DNA from: Cyclaneusma minus
Lineage: Eukaryota; Ascomycota; Leotiomycetes; Marthamycetales; Marthamycetaceae
Direction of reading: 5' to 3'
NCBI GenBank assembly: GCA_037179335.1
Contig: JAKZHN010000008.1
Location: 496,001-560,000, forward strand
DNA length: 64,000 nt
This document shows, one piece after another, positions 34,907 through 46,294 of the stretch (its first letter is position 1; each line of letters starts with the position of its first letter). The notes beneath the pieces were generated by a model. It was not told the DNA's origin. It saw only the letters and a program-made list of their open reading frames with translations, and made no database searches. The translations under genes and the position numbers were made by a program.

Positions 34907-35925
34907 ATGGTTCTCTTCACTTCTATGCTCTTTGCCTCTTTGGCAGCCGCTGCAGTCCTACCCGACCTTCCAGACTTGGGAAAGCGTTTAGGCATCGTCT
35001 CTGACACTCTCGAAGAGCGCAGCACTGGAAGCTCCACAGGCACCAATGGAGGCTATTACTATTCGTTCTGGACGGATGGTACTGGAGATGTGACCTACAC
35101 GAACGGAGCCGGTGGTAACTACGCTGTCGAATGGTCCGGAAACAAAGGTAACTTTGTTGCTGGAAAGGGATGGAATCCAGGCTCTGCCCAGTAAGTACCA
35201 GTTTTTACATTATCATCGACGTAATATCATTTCTATATCACAGAAGAACTTGAAATTGATATCTGCTCCAGAGCAGTCACTTACTCCGGAGAATGGGCCA
35301 ACACGGCCGTCAACAGCTACCTCTCCCTCTACGGCTGGACCACCAACCCCCTTATAGAATACTACATCGTCGAAGCCTACGGCGACTACAACCCCTCCTC
35401 GGGCACCACCTCCAAAGGCACCGTCACCTCCGACGGCGGCACCTACAACATCTACGAAACCGTGCGCACCAACGAGCCCTCCATCGAAGGCACCTCCACC
35501 TTCAACCAATACTGGTCCGTCCGCACCTCCAACCGCGTCGGCGGCACCGTGACGACCGCAAACCACTTCAACGCCTGGAAAGCTGCCGGCTTGACTATGG
35601 GTACCTTCAACTACCAGATTGTCGCTACCGAGGGTTACAATAGTGCGGGTTCGGCGAATATCACTGTTGGTACGGGCTCGACTTCTTCCTCTAGTACTTC
35701 TACTGCTAGCTCGAGCACAGGCACTGGTACTGGCAGCTCTGTAAGTTGCATTTTCGCTAACTGTTTTTTAAAGGCTAGATAAGATACCTAGGGATTTGAT
35801 TCTGACGAGGAGAGCAGTGTGCTGCGCATTATGGACAGTGTGGTGGCATAGGGTGGACTGGTGCGACATGTTGCTCATCCGGATCTTGCACGGCCTCGGG
35901 ATCGTACTACTCTCAGTGTTTGTGA
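34907..35925 (+). CDS. Secreted GH11 endo-1,4-beta-xylanase with C-terminal CBM1
   Basis: Hydrolyses internal beta-1,4 bonds of xylan outside the cell. Exons 34907-35190, 35272-35740 and 35818-35925 give 286 aa. A signal peptide (residues 1 to about 17) is followed by a short pro-region with a Lys-Arg at 26-27. The GH11 jelly-roll spans about 45-228. The nucleophile is Glu124 in PLIEYYIVE and the acid/base is Glu215 in VATEGYNSAG. A Ser/Thr/Gly linker (229-251) leads to a cellulose-binding CBM1 (252-286) with CGGIGWTG and the C-terminal YYSQCL. The CBM1 is on its own exon, directly after the linker, and is easily missed without the last intron (35741-35817). Two GGCTAAA motifs and a TATA box lie upstream. 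Confidence 0.95.
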
Positions 35926-38900
35926 GCTCATTCGCCGACTACGAGATAGAGTTGTCGAGGTTATTTGTCGAGGTTAAGTATGGGGTGGGTAACTTGTGAG
36001 ATGAGAAGGATGTTGAGGAACAGGTTTCTATATTAGTAGTGGACACTGTCTCTTCCAGATTCCAAGTATGTGTATTTTGTAACACCACACGAGTATATGA
36101 ATACATATGACCCTAAGCCGCAAATTCGGTGATATATCATCTGCCGAAGTATGAATCCCGAATCCAAAAAGTGAACGGCCTAGCTGAGAGCCTGAAAGGA
36201 TATCATTCTCTATCCTCTCAAGCCCGCCCTGCAAGTGTCACTTCAGAACCGCCACCACAGAACTAATAGTGTCTCCCGATCTAGAACTTACCGTCGATGA
36301 GCGCGTCTCAGACCATTAGACCAAAGAAGAATGCCGGATCTTCAAGTGCCGCCCGCGGCTAAACCCCCTTTCCCCACTTCCATACCGCAAAGCCGTCAAA
36401 CCAATATCAACTAGTACATAATTTCAAAATGAGACTCAACAGCTTTCAAATACATTCAGAACCATCAAAAACGGACTTAGTTGGGGTCGCAGTACCCGAA
36501 AACAATATCTCTGTGAAGGGTAGTCCAAGGGGGAGGAGGGGGAGAATGGTCGATGTGCAACAAAACGAAAAAGTCGTGCCTGGATGGCTGAGCATCTGTG
36601 GGACCTGTCGGATGCAAAATGTTCTGTCGATGTCGAGGAATACTGAGATTGGCTGTGAGAGTGTTGTGGGTTATCGACAGGTGGCGAGGAGTTTGGGGGG
36701 TTGGGTTTGAAGCGACAGGATCTAGTGTGGGCTGGGGAGAACTTCGGATCACGGAGTGAGTGAAGCTGGTAGACGGCTGAGATAAAAGACTAAGAGCTGA
36801 TTGTGGATTACCTTGACCTATTGCAGTTCCTTAGGTTTGGCCCGGGATCTTGTTCTCTTCCTAATTCCTCGGTGAAGATTGACGATGTATCACAGGTAAT
36901 TTCATCCGGCAATAGCTTGACCCCGCGAGCGAGAATTTAAATTCGAAGATGTAGAGAACAATGGTATTGTGTTACTGTGCAGATTCCTTATCCTTGTTTT
37001 GTTAGTCTTAAGTCTTCTACCTCCTTCACAATGTTCAATGATACAATATACCAATTAAATTGCGTCCCTCAAGATCATCAAGTGAGGCTATTGCTAACCA
37101 TTTACTCGCTCTGCCAGACTCCCGCGCATCCCCGGCGCTCCTACCCAGAGAACATGGGAGGAAAGAGAGGGGGGGAAGGAGGGGAGTGAGGGAGGCATTA
37201 TTCCCCTCTCTGCGTCTCCATAGAAGGAGATTGGTTACAAAAGAGACGGTATATCAGAGGATGTAATGAGTTCCTCGACCCCCAAGTAATTATCAATTCA
37301 AATGACAAGAGCGCTTTCCTGGATTTGTGGGACAGCTTTTAGCTAGTCGCTGGGATGACATTAGCTAGCTACTATATTTCGTCCCCCGCTTATTAAAAGT
37401 AGGGACTTAAGAGGCTCAACTGCTTTGAAACTCGGAGTGGACTGTCTTTCCCCGTAAGATTTTAGAGGCTCAAATTGGAAATCCCACCGGCTTATGAATA
37501 CCCCGATAGCCGTTCCTAGCCGCCGTATGATATCTTTTCAATTTCCCAGCTGTCATCTCGACATTTCGACGCCAATAGATAGGTACCCAGGTACATCACG
37601 TACGCAGCGTTGCAGTGCGGCTGTCCCAGCTATGTATGCAACATCGTGAACAACATGCTTCCAGCCTTTCAGCAATCGAATCATCACAGTCTCCCTCTGC
37701 GCATCCCGCGTCCCGCGCTGCCGAGTGGCTTGACAGGGTTCACATCTTTCAGCTGGACCCAAGGGAATGGTTCGGCCGTGGGGTAAAAGCATCGTTAGGA
37801 TGTTGCCGTGCAGCACGCTCACGCAGTCAGCAGCGATCAGAGACCTGATGCCCGCTCAAAGTGTCCACATGAAGCTAATCATCCGACATGGTCCATCAGA
37901 TTTCGGCGAAGCGTCTCCCGATCGGCAGAACCTGGTTCTTGGAATTGGTACGTGGAGACGAGAGGTTGTTGGATCGCTCACATATTCGGGATTGGTAAAG
38001 CGTAAATCTGACGGAGTGGGACGGACCAGCGTCTCAGATCACATTGAATCTGATACTCTGGCGGGTGGATGATGTGGGGTGTGTCCGAAATGCCAGGCGT
38101 AGGAGATTTCATGCGTGGTTCCAGGACCGTGGGAATGGGAAGGATATCCGCCGGACGAGATGTGACAATGCTTGTCTATCTACATGGAACGGCAAGTCGA
38201 GAGAATCGATCGACGAGATGCAGAAGCGGCGAAGTATGTGGTGATAGTTTCACAGCAGGTCATCGTCGTGGTCTTTGCAAGTGTTACTTTTCATAAGGAA
38301 CACGTCTGTGCGATTTTTCAAGACGGTTGACCTCGGCTAGCAGATGCTTCGTGGAATCGTGGGCTAGAGATAGGACGATGTTGTCTTTCCGTCTTCTGTC
38401 TGCAGCTATGATGGCTTGCAGCCGATCACCCTCAGCTGGGAGTGACGGATCATCTTTCCCTCGTTGCAATGTTCCCCGAGAAGGCGGAGAATGGCGTCAA
38501 TGCACACTGGCATCTTGCAGCAGGAGGGAGCCTGGGAACAAGCAACAGCAGCCAACAAGCAACGGCGTATCCGTCCAGCTGGAATTGGGGATCCGGCGCG
38601 CCCGCCCTCTTCTCCACCCGGCGACTCCACGTCCAACCGCCACCAGCCAGTCCGCGACGCTACAGCACTATTACTCTGCATCATTATGGAATCGGCCTGC
38701 ATGTCACCTGTACACACCGTTTGTCTAGAGTAATAATCTGCTTTTTAGCAGGCTGCGGGAACAGCCTAGCCTGCCGAGTCCCGCCACTGTCCCTCGTTTC
38801 CCAATCCCATCATCCATCACCTGTCGCCAGCATCACGACCTTCTGCATATTAATTCCTTTCGCCGTAGCGCAGCAGTAAAGAGACACAAGGGGCCTGCTT

Positions 38901-39219
38901 GCGCTCCGGGCCTGCACCAGGTCTGACCCGCGGAAAGCGCAGGTCCATAGCACCACCGTCGATGGCAGCCTGCGTGCCCAAAAACCCACCATCGCCCCCC
39001 TCCTGAAGCAAGTCCATTCTCGACGAAAACTTGGAATTGGCCATAGCGGCACCAATCACCTGCCTCTCCGTTGCATCGATAATCTTAGCGGATCGTGGAG
39101 ATCATCGACAGCTATCATCCGAACCATTCCCTCCAATCTCTTATCGTCCAACATACCCAGCCAGCACCCACGAACCGGAGCTCGACGAACCTCGGAGTAG
39201 CACAGCAGCAGCTTTCACC
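35926..39219. other. 3.3-kb gene-free interval
   Basis: I see no supportable gene. Short frames on both strands lack family motifs. A purine-rich tract with long G runs is at about 37156-37195. Confidence 0.45.
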
Positions 39220-41052
39220 ATGTCTGAACCAGCCTCCAATCTTCCTCAATTCACGCAGAACCAGCCGCAAGGCAACGAGCATGCTCACATCGAGCCCGAT
39301 GCCGGGGTAAGACCTACTCTATCGTTCCAAAGAGCCTCATCCCTCTGCATTTCTTGTAAAGCCAGCGTTCTTCCAAACTGACAAGATCCAGAGTCCCAAA
39401 TCTGATGATCTGGAGGTCCCGTACGGTGGCGAGCTAGGGTAAGTCCATGATGCGATTCCTCTGTCTATGTCCTTGCCCTCTTGTCGGCATTCATCCCGCT
39501 GGCAGTCTGTGTTTTCAGAGTATGTCAGATCCAGAGAAAAAAGCAAGCATGGCATTATTCGGTGCCTTCCTCGCGTGTCCGCCTTGTCTCAATTGCCTCG
39601 ATCATGAAGTACTCGACGTCGGACCCAGCAGTCTGGAGACGACGGTGGGCGCGGGCGCAAGCTGGCTGGTGGGATTTCACTTTGGACTCAGGCTGTGTGC
39701 GACGCCGCGCAGGCATCCTCTCTGCGAATGTCGCCACCCTGCGCCCCGCCCGCCAACACATCCCGCTGAACCAAGTCCTCGGGTCCCTGTGAATCTTATT
39801 CTAATTGACTTTCGGCTCCGACCGTACCCCAATGTCCTAACTCCAAATGCTTGATACACTTTTGGATTCATTTTAAAGACGAGACGAGGTTAATAAATCG
39901 CTTACTTACGCTGACCATGTAACATCCAGACCATCGTCGGTCTCCGTCACCGACAGCGTATATGAATATACAAAAGAAAATGGCCGCACCTATCACGGCT
40001 ACCGAGCTGGCTGTAAGTCGCTCTCGACAACCCAGTCTAGAATCTCTAATTCCTACCCATCACATCCACTAATCACCCCCCAAAGCCTACCCCTTCCCCA
40101 ACGACCCCAACGAAACCGAACGACTCGAACTCCAAGACTTTCTCTTCCAAAACGTCTTCCACGGCGCCGACTACTTCGCCCCCCTCGACAACCCCAAACG
40201 CATAATCGACATCGGCACCGGCACCGGCCGCTGGGCCATCTCCATGGGCGAAGCCTTCCCGGACGCCCAAGTCGAAGGCACAGACCTCTCCCCCATCCAA
40301 CCGCAATCCGTCCCCGAAAACGTACACTTCTTCATCGACGATGCCGAAGAAGAAGACTGGTGCGTGCCCGAAAACCACTACGACTTCATCCACACGCGTA
40401 TCATGCTCGGCTGCTTCCGCGACTTCAAAGATATCGTAAAACGCTCCTATCGCTACCTGAAACCCGGAGGCTGGATGGAAAGTCAGGAGCCAATGAGCAT
40501 TATCTACTGCGACGACGGGACGATGAAAGAGGATTGGCCGTTTAATCTGTGGATGAAGCATCTGGCCAGAGCGAGCATGTTGGCGGATCGACCTTTGGGG
40601 ATTGCGAATAAGATGAAGCGGTGGTATGAGGAGGCTGGCTATGTCGACGTGGAAGAACGCGTTTTCAAAGTGCCGCTGAATCCGTGGCCCAAGGATCCGC
40701 ATATGAAGCTCTTGGGCGCGCTGGAGATGGAGAATATGTTGAGCGGATTACAGGCCTTCAGTCTGGCGTATTTTACGAGGGATTTGCAGTGGACGAAGGA
40801 TGAGACTGAGGTATGGCATTCTGAGCTTGATACTCCCGGCTTCCTACATTGCATCGGGGAAGGGGCGAGGATTCTAAACTAACGATTCACAAGGTATATC
40901 TCGTCGATGTGCGCAAATCGGTCCAGGACCGCAATGTACACGCATACGTCAAAGTCCACGTCGTCTGGGGCCGCAAACCGTTCGACTGGGAACTCAACCA
41001 AAACGGGAACAACGGCACAGAATCTCCTCCAACGGCAGAGACGCCCAGATGA
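39220..41052 (+). CDS. LaeA-like SAM-dependent methyltransferase
   Basis: Class I methyltransferase of the large fungal group that includes LaeA and secondary-metabolism methyltransferases. Exons 39220-39306, 39392-39438, 39930-40012, 40086-40810 and 40894-41052 give 366 aa. The N-terminus is acidic and disordered. The segment YEYTKENGRTYHGYRAG followed by YPFPND is the usual entry to this family. SAM motif I is IDIGTGTGRW (113-122), followed by acidic GTDLSP, then DFIHTRIMLGC and LKPGGWMESQE. Intron 2 (39439-39929) is 491 nt, unusually long here, and contains unrelated open frames. The substrate is unknown; no polyketide or peptide synthase gene lies in the window, so this is not visibly part of a biosynthetic cluster. 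Confidence 0.86.
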
Positions 41053-41946
41053 CCGGATCATAGTTTGGGACATATGAACCTCTATTTACGAACCAGCATT
41101 CATAATATACCCAGCCCCATCTATTTCCGCTTTCAGTCTGGAATATTCGAATAGACGATCATATATTGTCATCACGTCACTGTGCCCCAGGGGTGTCTAC
41201 CGGAATCTGGGGCTATCTACTCGTGAGGGATAAGGCGAGAACGATTTGGGGGGAAGGGCGGCTCCGATCTTATCAGCATATTCTATCTATATATCCGGGC
41301 CATGTGCTTCGAGACGAAGCTCATGGACCCATAATGTTGGCGTTTGGGGAAGGGAAGCTGCCACTGAAAGGATCCAGTGGCAGCAGCGACGAATAGGCGG
41401 CTTCCTGATGAAGCCGCAGTGGACACACAGCACCAAGATGCTCACAGTCTTACTACCCGCATGTGCGAGTGCTTGGATAATGGATAAAATTGGGTGTTGT
41501 CTCTGGACACCCCTTTTCTTTCCCACCCCTTTCGCTGGGAAGAGAGAATCCACTTACTACATGTACTTCAGAAAACTCGAAACTAAATTCAAGTTTATAC
41601 AATACAAATGCACGGCAGGCACACTATTCGATCAGCTGAAGACTAGGATACTGAGCACACACAATCTCTATGATCCTATACTAACTATCCTACAGCTTGG
41701 GTATCCTTTTACCATTCAATGCTCCTCTCCAGATGCGATCCCTGATAGAAACTCAAGAAACTTGCCTCCATACAATGCTACTTATCCTATCATCTAATCA
41801 ATCACCAATCCATTCAACTCGCTCCATTCTCCCTTCTAAACAGCCCAGATCGCCAAATCGAACATAACATTGCGCTACCGCAGCAGCGCATCGAAACATA
41901 GAGCAGCTATCCATCCCACTTGCTCTTCAAATCTCAATATCTGGAA
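41053..41946. other. Intergenic between convergent 3' ends
   Basis: No gene seen. One TACATGTA palindrome is at 41558-41565. A chance frame at 41246-41797 has no recognisable features. Confidence 0.5.
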
Positions 41947-44260
41947 TCAGCGCATATACTGCGACAGATTCGCAAAGGCATCCGGGCTATGTCGACCATT
42001 GTGCCAATCGCTCGCGCCAATACTAATGCTCTCCTGGCTAACATGTCGACCTCCAGCATTCACACCAGCAAAACTTCCACCAGGCTGCTGGGCAGGTGCT
42101 GGACTGGCGAAAGGGGAAGAATTGGTATTTGCCGGTGCGCCTCCGGCTCCGAGGAAGGGGTTACGTGTTCCAGCTGCTGCGGACGAACCGAAGCTGGAGT
42201 CCATGGGCATGGTTGCGCTGCGCTGGGGGAGCGCGAAGAGACTTGCTTCTGATGCCATGGGGTTCGAGGGGGCTTGTTGCTGCTGTTGTTGCTGCTGGGG
42301 TGGTGGCATGTTGTAGAGAGCCATAATGCTGTTCTTGTCGACGCGGCCGGTAGGTTGGGAGATGAGGGGTTGAGGTTGTTGTTGGAAGGGCTGTTGGGGT
42401 TGCTGAGCAAATTGTTGGTATTGCTGCTGCTGCGGTTGTTGCATTTGCTGAGGCTGTTGTTGATATTGTGGGGCGCCTTGGTATTGCATCTGCTGGGTTT
42501 GGGGTTGCGGCTGCTGGGGCTGTTGCTGCTGCTGGGAATGCTGCGTTGCCCACGGATTCGATTGGCCCATCTGCGACTGCTGTGCTTGAGGTTGTTGCTG
42601 ACCACCATAATAGGCTTGCTGGGGCTGGTTCTGCTGGTTGTTCAAGGGCTGGTTATCGAAGGGCTGGAACTGTTGCTGCGAGCCGGAGAACTGCGCGCCG
42701 AAAGGGTTTGAGGGAGTGATCCCGTTCGCCATGGGAGTCAGAGGTTGGTTCTGCTGCACTTGTTGGGGTTGCTGCTGCATCTGTTGCGGCTGTTGAGACA
42801 TAAAGGGGTTGTAACTTTGTTGCGGCTGCTGGGCCTGGGCCTGCATGGGCTGCTGATATTGCATACCGCTATTGTTGTTTGAGTAAAATGCATTCGAATT
42901 GAACTGCTGTGGGATGCTAGGCATAGGTGGAGCTTGCTGCATCTGCGGCTGCTGATTCGAGAAGCCTCCTGTATGGTTGGGAAACAACTGCTGAGGTTGC
43001 GAAACAGACATGGCCTGGAATGATGCGTTCAGATCAAGCTGCGATCTGGACGTCGATAACTCGAAAGGGTTTGTAGAGGCGGGAGTCTGCTGGTATGGAT
43101 TGCCTCCATGGGCGTGATATGCGGCTCCGGTCGACTGTGCAGACTGGGGCTGAGGTGCTGGTGCAATACCCCACGGGTTGTTCGAAGCTTTCTCCGAGGG
43201 CCGACGCTCCCACTCTCGACTGATACCAACTGTCAACGCAGATGATGGCCCGGGGCTGATAGGCGACCTAGAGCGCGAGACCGGACCAGAACCCCCGGTA
43301 TTCTCTCCTAATCGCACGAGTGTCTCAACTGTCTTTTCCAGGTTTCCATTCATGCTCTTGAGTACCGTCCGACATCTCGCTTCATCCCCAAAGCCCATGT
43401 CCCGCAACTGTATCATCTTTGACTCCAAACCGGGTTTCGACGTCTCGAGTGGTCCAACTGACATTCCAAACACCTTCGATTGCTTGTTCGTCCGTCGTGG
43501 TGGAGATGGCGATCGGCTTCTCTGGTTCTCAAACTCTTGTTTCGCTGACTCCTTCTTCGCTTTCGACGACATCGGGAATATGTTCGAAGCGGACCGGAAA
43601 CCAAATCGAGAACCCGTCTTTGGTGGAAGAGGTGGTGGGTTATCGTCCGACTCAGTGCTCCCAGTATTTTGCCTTGCAGCCTTTTGACCATTCTGTCCTT
43701 GCAATTTTCGCTCTTGGTATTTCTGTCGGATGAATCTCTCCATCGCTGAGTCGGCCTCATCGGTATCGAATGTCACGGGCGGTCTTGTGTTCTGGGGGTT
43801 GTAGATTCGGTTGGAGGTGATGTTTCCGACCTTCTTCATGTTCTGTAGTCTGTTAGCATGTCCTCTGGCCGGACACTTCTGGAGTCTGCTTACTTCCACC
43901 TGATCGTTGGACCAGGAGTCCATGCTCATTGATTTGACCTTTGAGATATGTGTGCCCAGCTTGCGGTGGATCGCGGCGCATCTCATACAAAGAAATATGC
44001 CTAACTTGAGGGTTGTTAGCAAAGGCCCACCGGCTGGTTTGAAGTTGCCACAGTCAACTTCATGGATTGGCACTCACGCTCCAGCTTGCCCAACCTGTAT
44101 GTACGATTAGCCCCGACTACACTCTGGACTCTCGAGCGCGCTCACCTGGGTTCCTGGTCTGACAGTCCGCGCACGTATTGTTTCCCGGAACACTGCTGAC
44201 CAGATCCTGCAATGCCTTCTCGTTGCGTGCCTGCTGGCGCTTGCTCGTTGCTCCGGACAT
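41947..44260 (-). CDS. ArfGAP with UBA-like domain and Gln-rich tail
   Basis: GTPase-activating protein for ARF small GTPases in vesicle traffic. Exons 44260-44146, 44094-44078, 44004-43894 and 43842-41947 give 712 aa. The ArfGAP zinc finger is Cys30, Cys33, Cys50, Cys53 (C-x2-C-x16-C-x2-C), with the catalytic arginine Arg58 in CAAIHRKLG. Exon 2 is only 17 nt (GWASWS region) and both neighbouring introns have clear donors and acceptors. Intron 3 (43893-43843) is 51 nt, stop-free and in frame, so it can be misread as coding; removing it joins DQVE to NMKKVGN as in the family. A UBA-like helical segment follows (QLRDMGFGDEARC). The C-terminal ~350 residues are Gln/Asn/Pro-rich, with several NPF-like motifs (NPFEL, NPFGA, NPFLG) that could bind EH-domain endocytic proteins. 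It resembles Age2/SMAP- or Gts1-type ArfGAPs. Confidence 0.92.
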
Positions 44261-45030
44261 GGTGAACAATGAGGCGGGGCTTGCGCGGTGTGGATGCGGG
44301 CGTCACGATTAGAGATTAGATTTGCTTTGTGTTTGTGGCGGGCGGAAGTTGCCTAGGGATGCAAAGAAATACTGCTCGGCCGTGGGAATCGTCAATCGTG
44401 AATAGGCATGTGAACCAGAGTTGCGCATCTCTGGTGGAAAGGAGACAAGAGTGGGACTCTTGAGAGAATCCGCGAGAGCCAAGAAACTGGTCCGAGCTGC
44501 AGCTACAAAATCGCGCTAGCCGGATGGGGCAAACCCACATGTAACGGCTGCGGACTAGCGTTGGGCTGTCTTCACTTCAGGTGAGCTGGTTAAACAACAA
44601 CTCGCATGTTTTGACTTTGGGATTTTCTTTTACTTTTCTATACAGCAAATGAATGCTTCGTCTTACGTCAATCAAATGGGTGGCTGGGCTTAAATCTTTC
44701 TGCCAAGCTCAGATGTTGTGCTTGTGGCCGAATGCATGGGTGACGGGTGAAAGTGGGGCGGTTGCATGCAGGCTGAGGTTGACACTTGACAGTTCGCCGG
44801 CAAAGACTTTGGAATTTCAGCCCGAAACTGTCATCATGTCGGACCATTGATCGTGACACAGCTCGAAAGAAATTCATTGATCGTTAATAAACGCCTAGGG
44901 CTCTAGATAACCAGAAACATCTGAACCAATCCTCCAGCAAACAGTGACATTGAGGTTGTCATACATCAGTCGTTGTGAGACAATCCCCACGGCACCTCGG
45001 AATTTCTTGTGAACGATCCACGAGCCCCTA
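44261..45030. other. Intergenic: ArfGAP promoter
   Basis: 770 bp with no gene or distinctive motif seen. Confidence 0.5.
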
Positions 45031-46294
45031 TCAAGCACTCCCACCATATGTCGAATTAACATAGGCATAGGCCTGGCTAACACTCCAATAATCACTCCCT
45101 CTCCACTGTCCAACGTTCGTAGCATATTCCGCCGACCAAGCTTCACTATACATGGTACAGTACATCCCCTGAGGCACATTCTCATCCGAGAGAACATAAG
45201 CAGCCACTTGGTTGCAAAGCATGGCACTGCCGCTGGAAGGAGGATGCTCCAAGTTGTATGCAGACTGGGCACTGCAAGCAGCTGTGCAAACAGAAGGATC
45301 GAAGTACTGGACTTGATCGGTGCCATTACCGAAGCTGAAGAACTTGTAGCCCCTATGTGATGTCAGCTTTGTATGAGACATTTGTGCTTTGAGAAGCCTT
45401 ACATATAGGTATCTGCGCCGGTCACAGGGGAAAGGGGCGCATTTATAGCCCCTGCAAGCTCCTCAGGACCGGCATAACCATCGTAAGCTGGCGGAGGAGC
45501 ATCCTTGTTGTAGCCGTTTGAACCTTTGACAATTTAGCTTTACTCAATACTGACTTTGGTATCAGGTTTCAACGGAGAACTTACCAGTGATTACAACCTG
45601 AAAATCGTCACGCCATTGACCCGTGTTGGTTGCAGTATCAGCGGAGAGCTGTACACCCCACCGAGTACACTTGATATTGGTCACCGAAGCAGGATTGGGA
45701 CAGCTGACTGAGTTCGTGTCTTGAGACGGATCACGCTCATAGTAGATGTTAAAGCCCTGGCAACCCGCAAGCTGGTCACAATACTGTCGGCAAGCAATTG
45801 TGTCATAACTGGACAAGGTAATCAGGCCAAGATAGCTGGTTGTTTGGGCAGAGCCAGCAAGGTTGGTGAAAGCCTTGGTGTATCCTTGGGGGGTGAAGGC
45901 CATCATTGACGTATTCTTGAAGCCAGGGTAGGTCATGAATGCATCGACAGTGTCCGGGCTGAATAACTTAGTTGATGATTTGTATTCGAGATCAGACTTC
46001 TTACTTGTTCACTGAAGGACCAGTCCCAGAAGGCTGGAGAGAGCAGTCGCCGTTTCGTTTGGCCATTTTCCCAGGGACGCTCGAGCCCAAGGGGGTTGCA
46101 GCGATAGCGGCAGCACCGACAGATGAAGCGGCAAGTTCTGCTGCTATGGGAATGACTTGGGAAGGAGCATCATTGGCTGGAGTGACCTTTACAGCAGCAG
46201 GAGCGCTGTCTACTCCATCAAAATCGATGAGCTGAGGATGAGGAGCGGCAGCAGCAATAGCTGTAAGAGCCGAGAGAAGAAGACTTGAACGCAT
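45031..46294 (-). CDS. Secreted Cys-containing fungal protein, unknown function
   Basis: Four exons (46294-46005, 45958-45585, 45523-45403, 45352-45031) give 368 aa with matching phases. The N-terminus MRSSLLLSALTAIAAAAP is a clear signal peptide. An Ala/Val-rich pro-region ends at a Lys-Arg (MAKRNGDCS), a likely Kex2 site. The mature part has two related halves. Each begins with a FMTYPGF/YMGYKFF-like segment, has cysteines near CRQYCDQLAGCQGFN or CTAACSAQSAYN, and ends in GQWRDDFQV or GQWRGSDYW. The cysteine spacing recalls PAN/apple-like modules, which is a weak inference. I know similar proteins are common in plant-associated and saprotrophic ascomycetes but cannot name a function. A TATATA string about 110 bp upstream (46405-46410) may be its TATA element. 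Confidence 0.82.

Noticed and set aside
38284..38469. 61-codon charged minus-strand frame
   Set aside because: Helix-like composition, but too short and without any extending exon or context.
38870..38960. A-box-like TAGCGCAGCAGT suggesting a tRNA
   Set aside because: No B-box (GGTTCRANNCC) follows within range and no acceptor stem pairs.
39447..39854. 135-codon frame inside methyltransferase intron 2
   Set aside because: It lies inside an intron supported by phase and splice signals and has no recognised domain.
34000..42000. A secondary-metabolite gene cluster around the LaeA-like methyltransferase
   Set aside because: No polyketide synthase, peptide synthetase, terpene cyclase, P450 or transporter gene is seen nearby.
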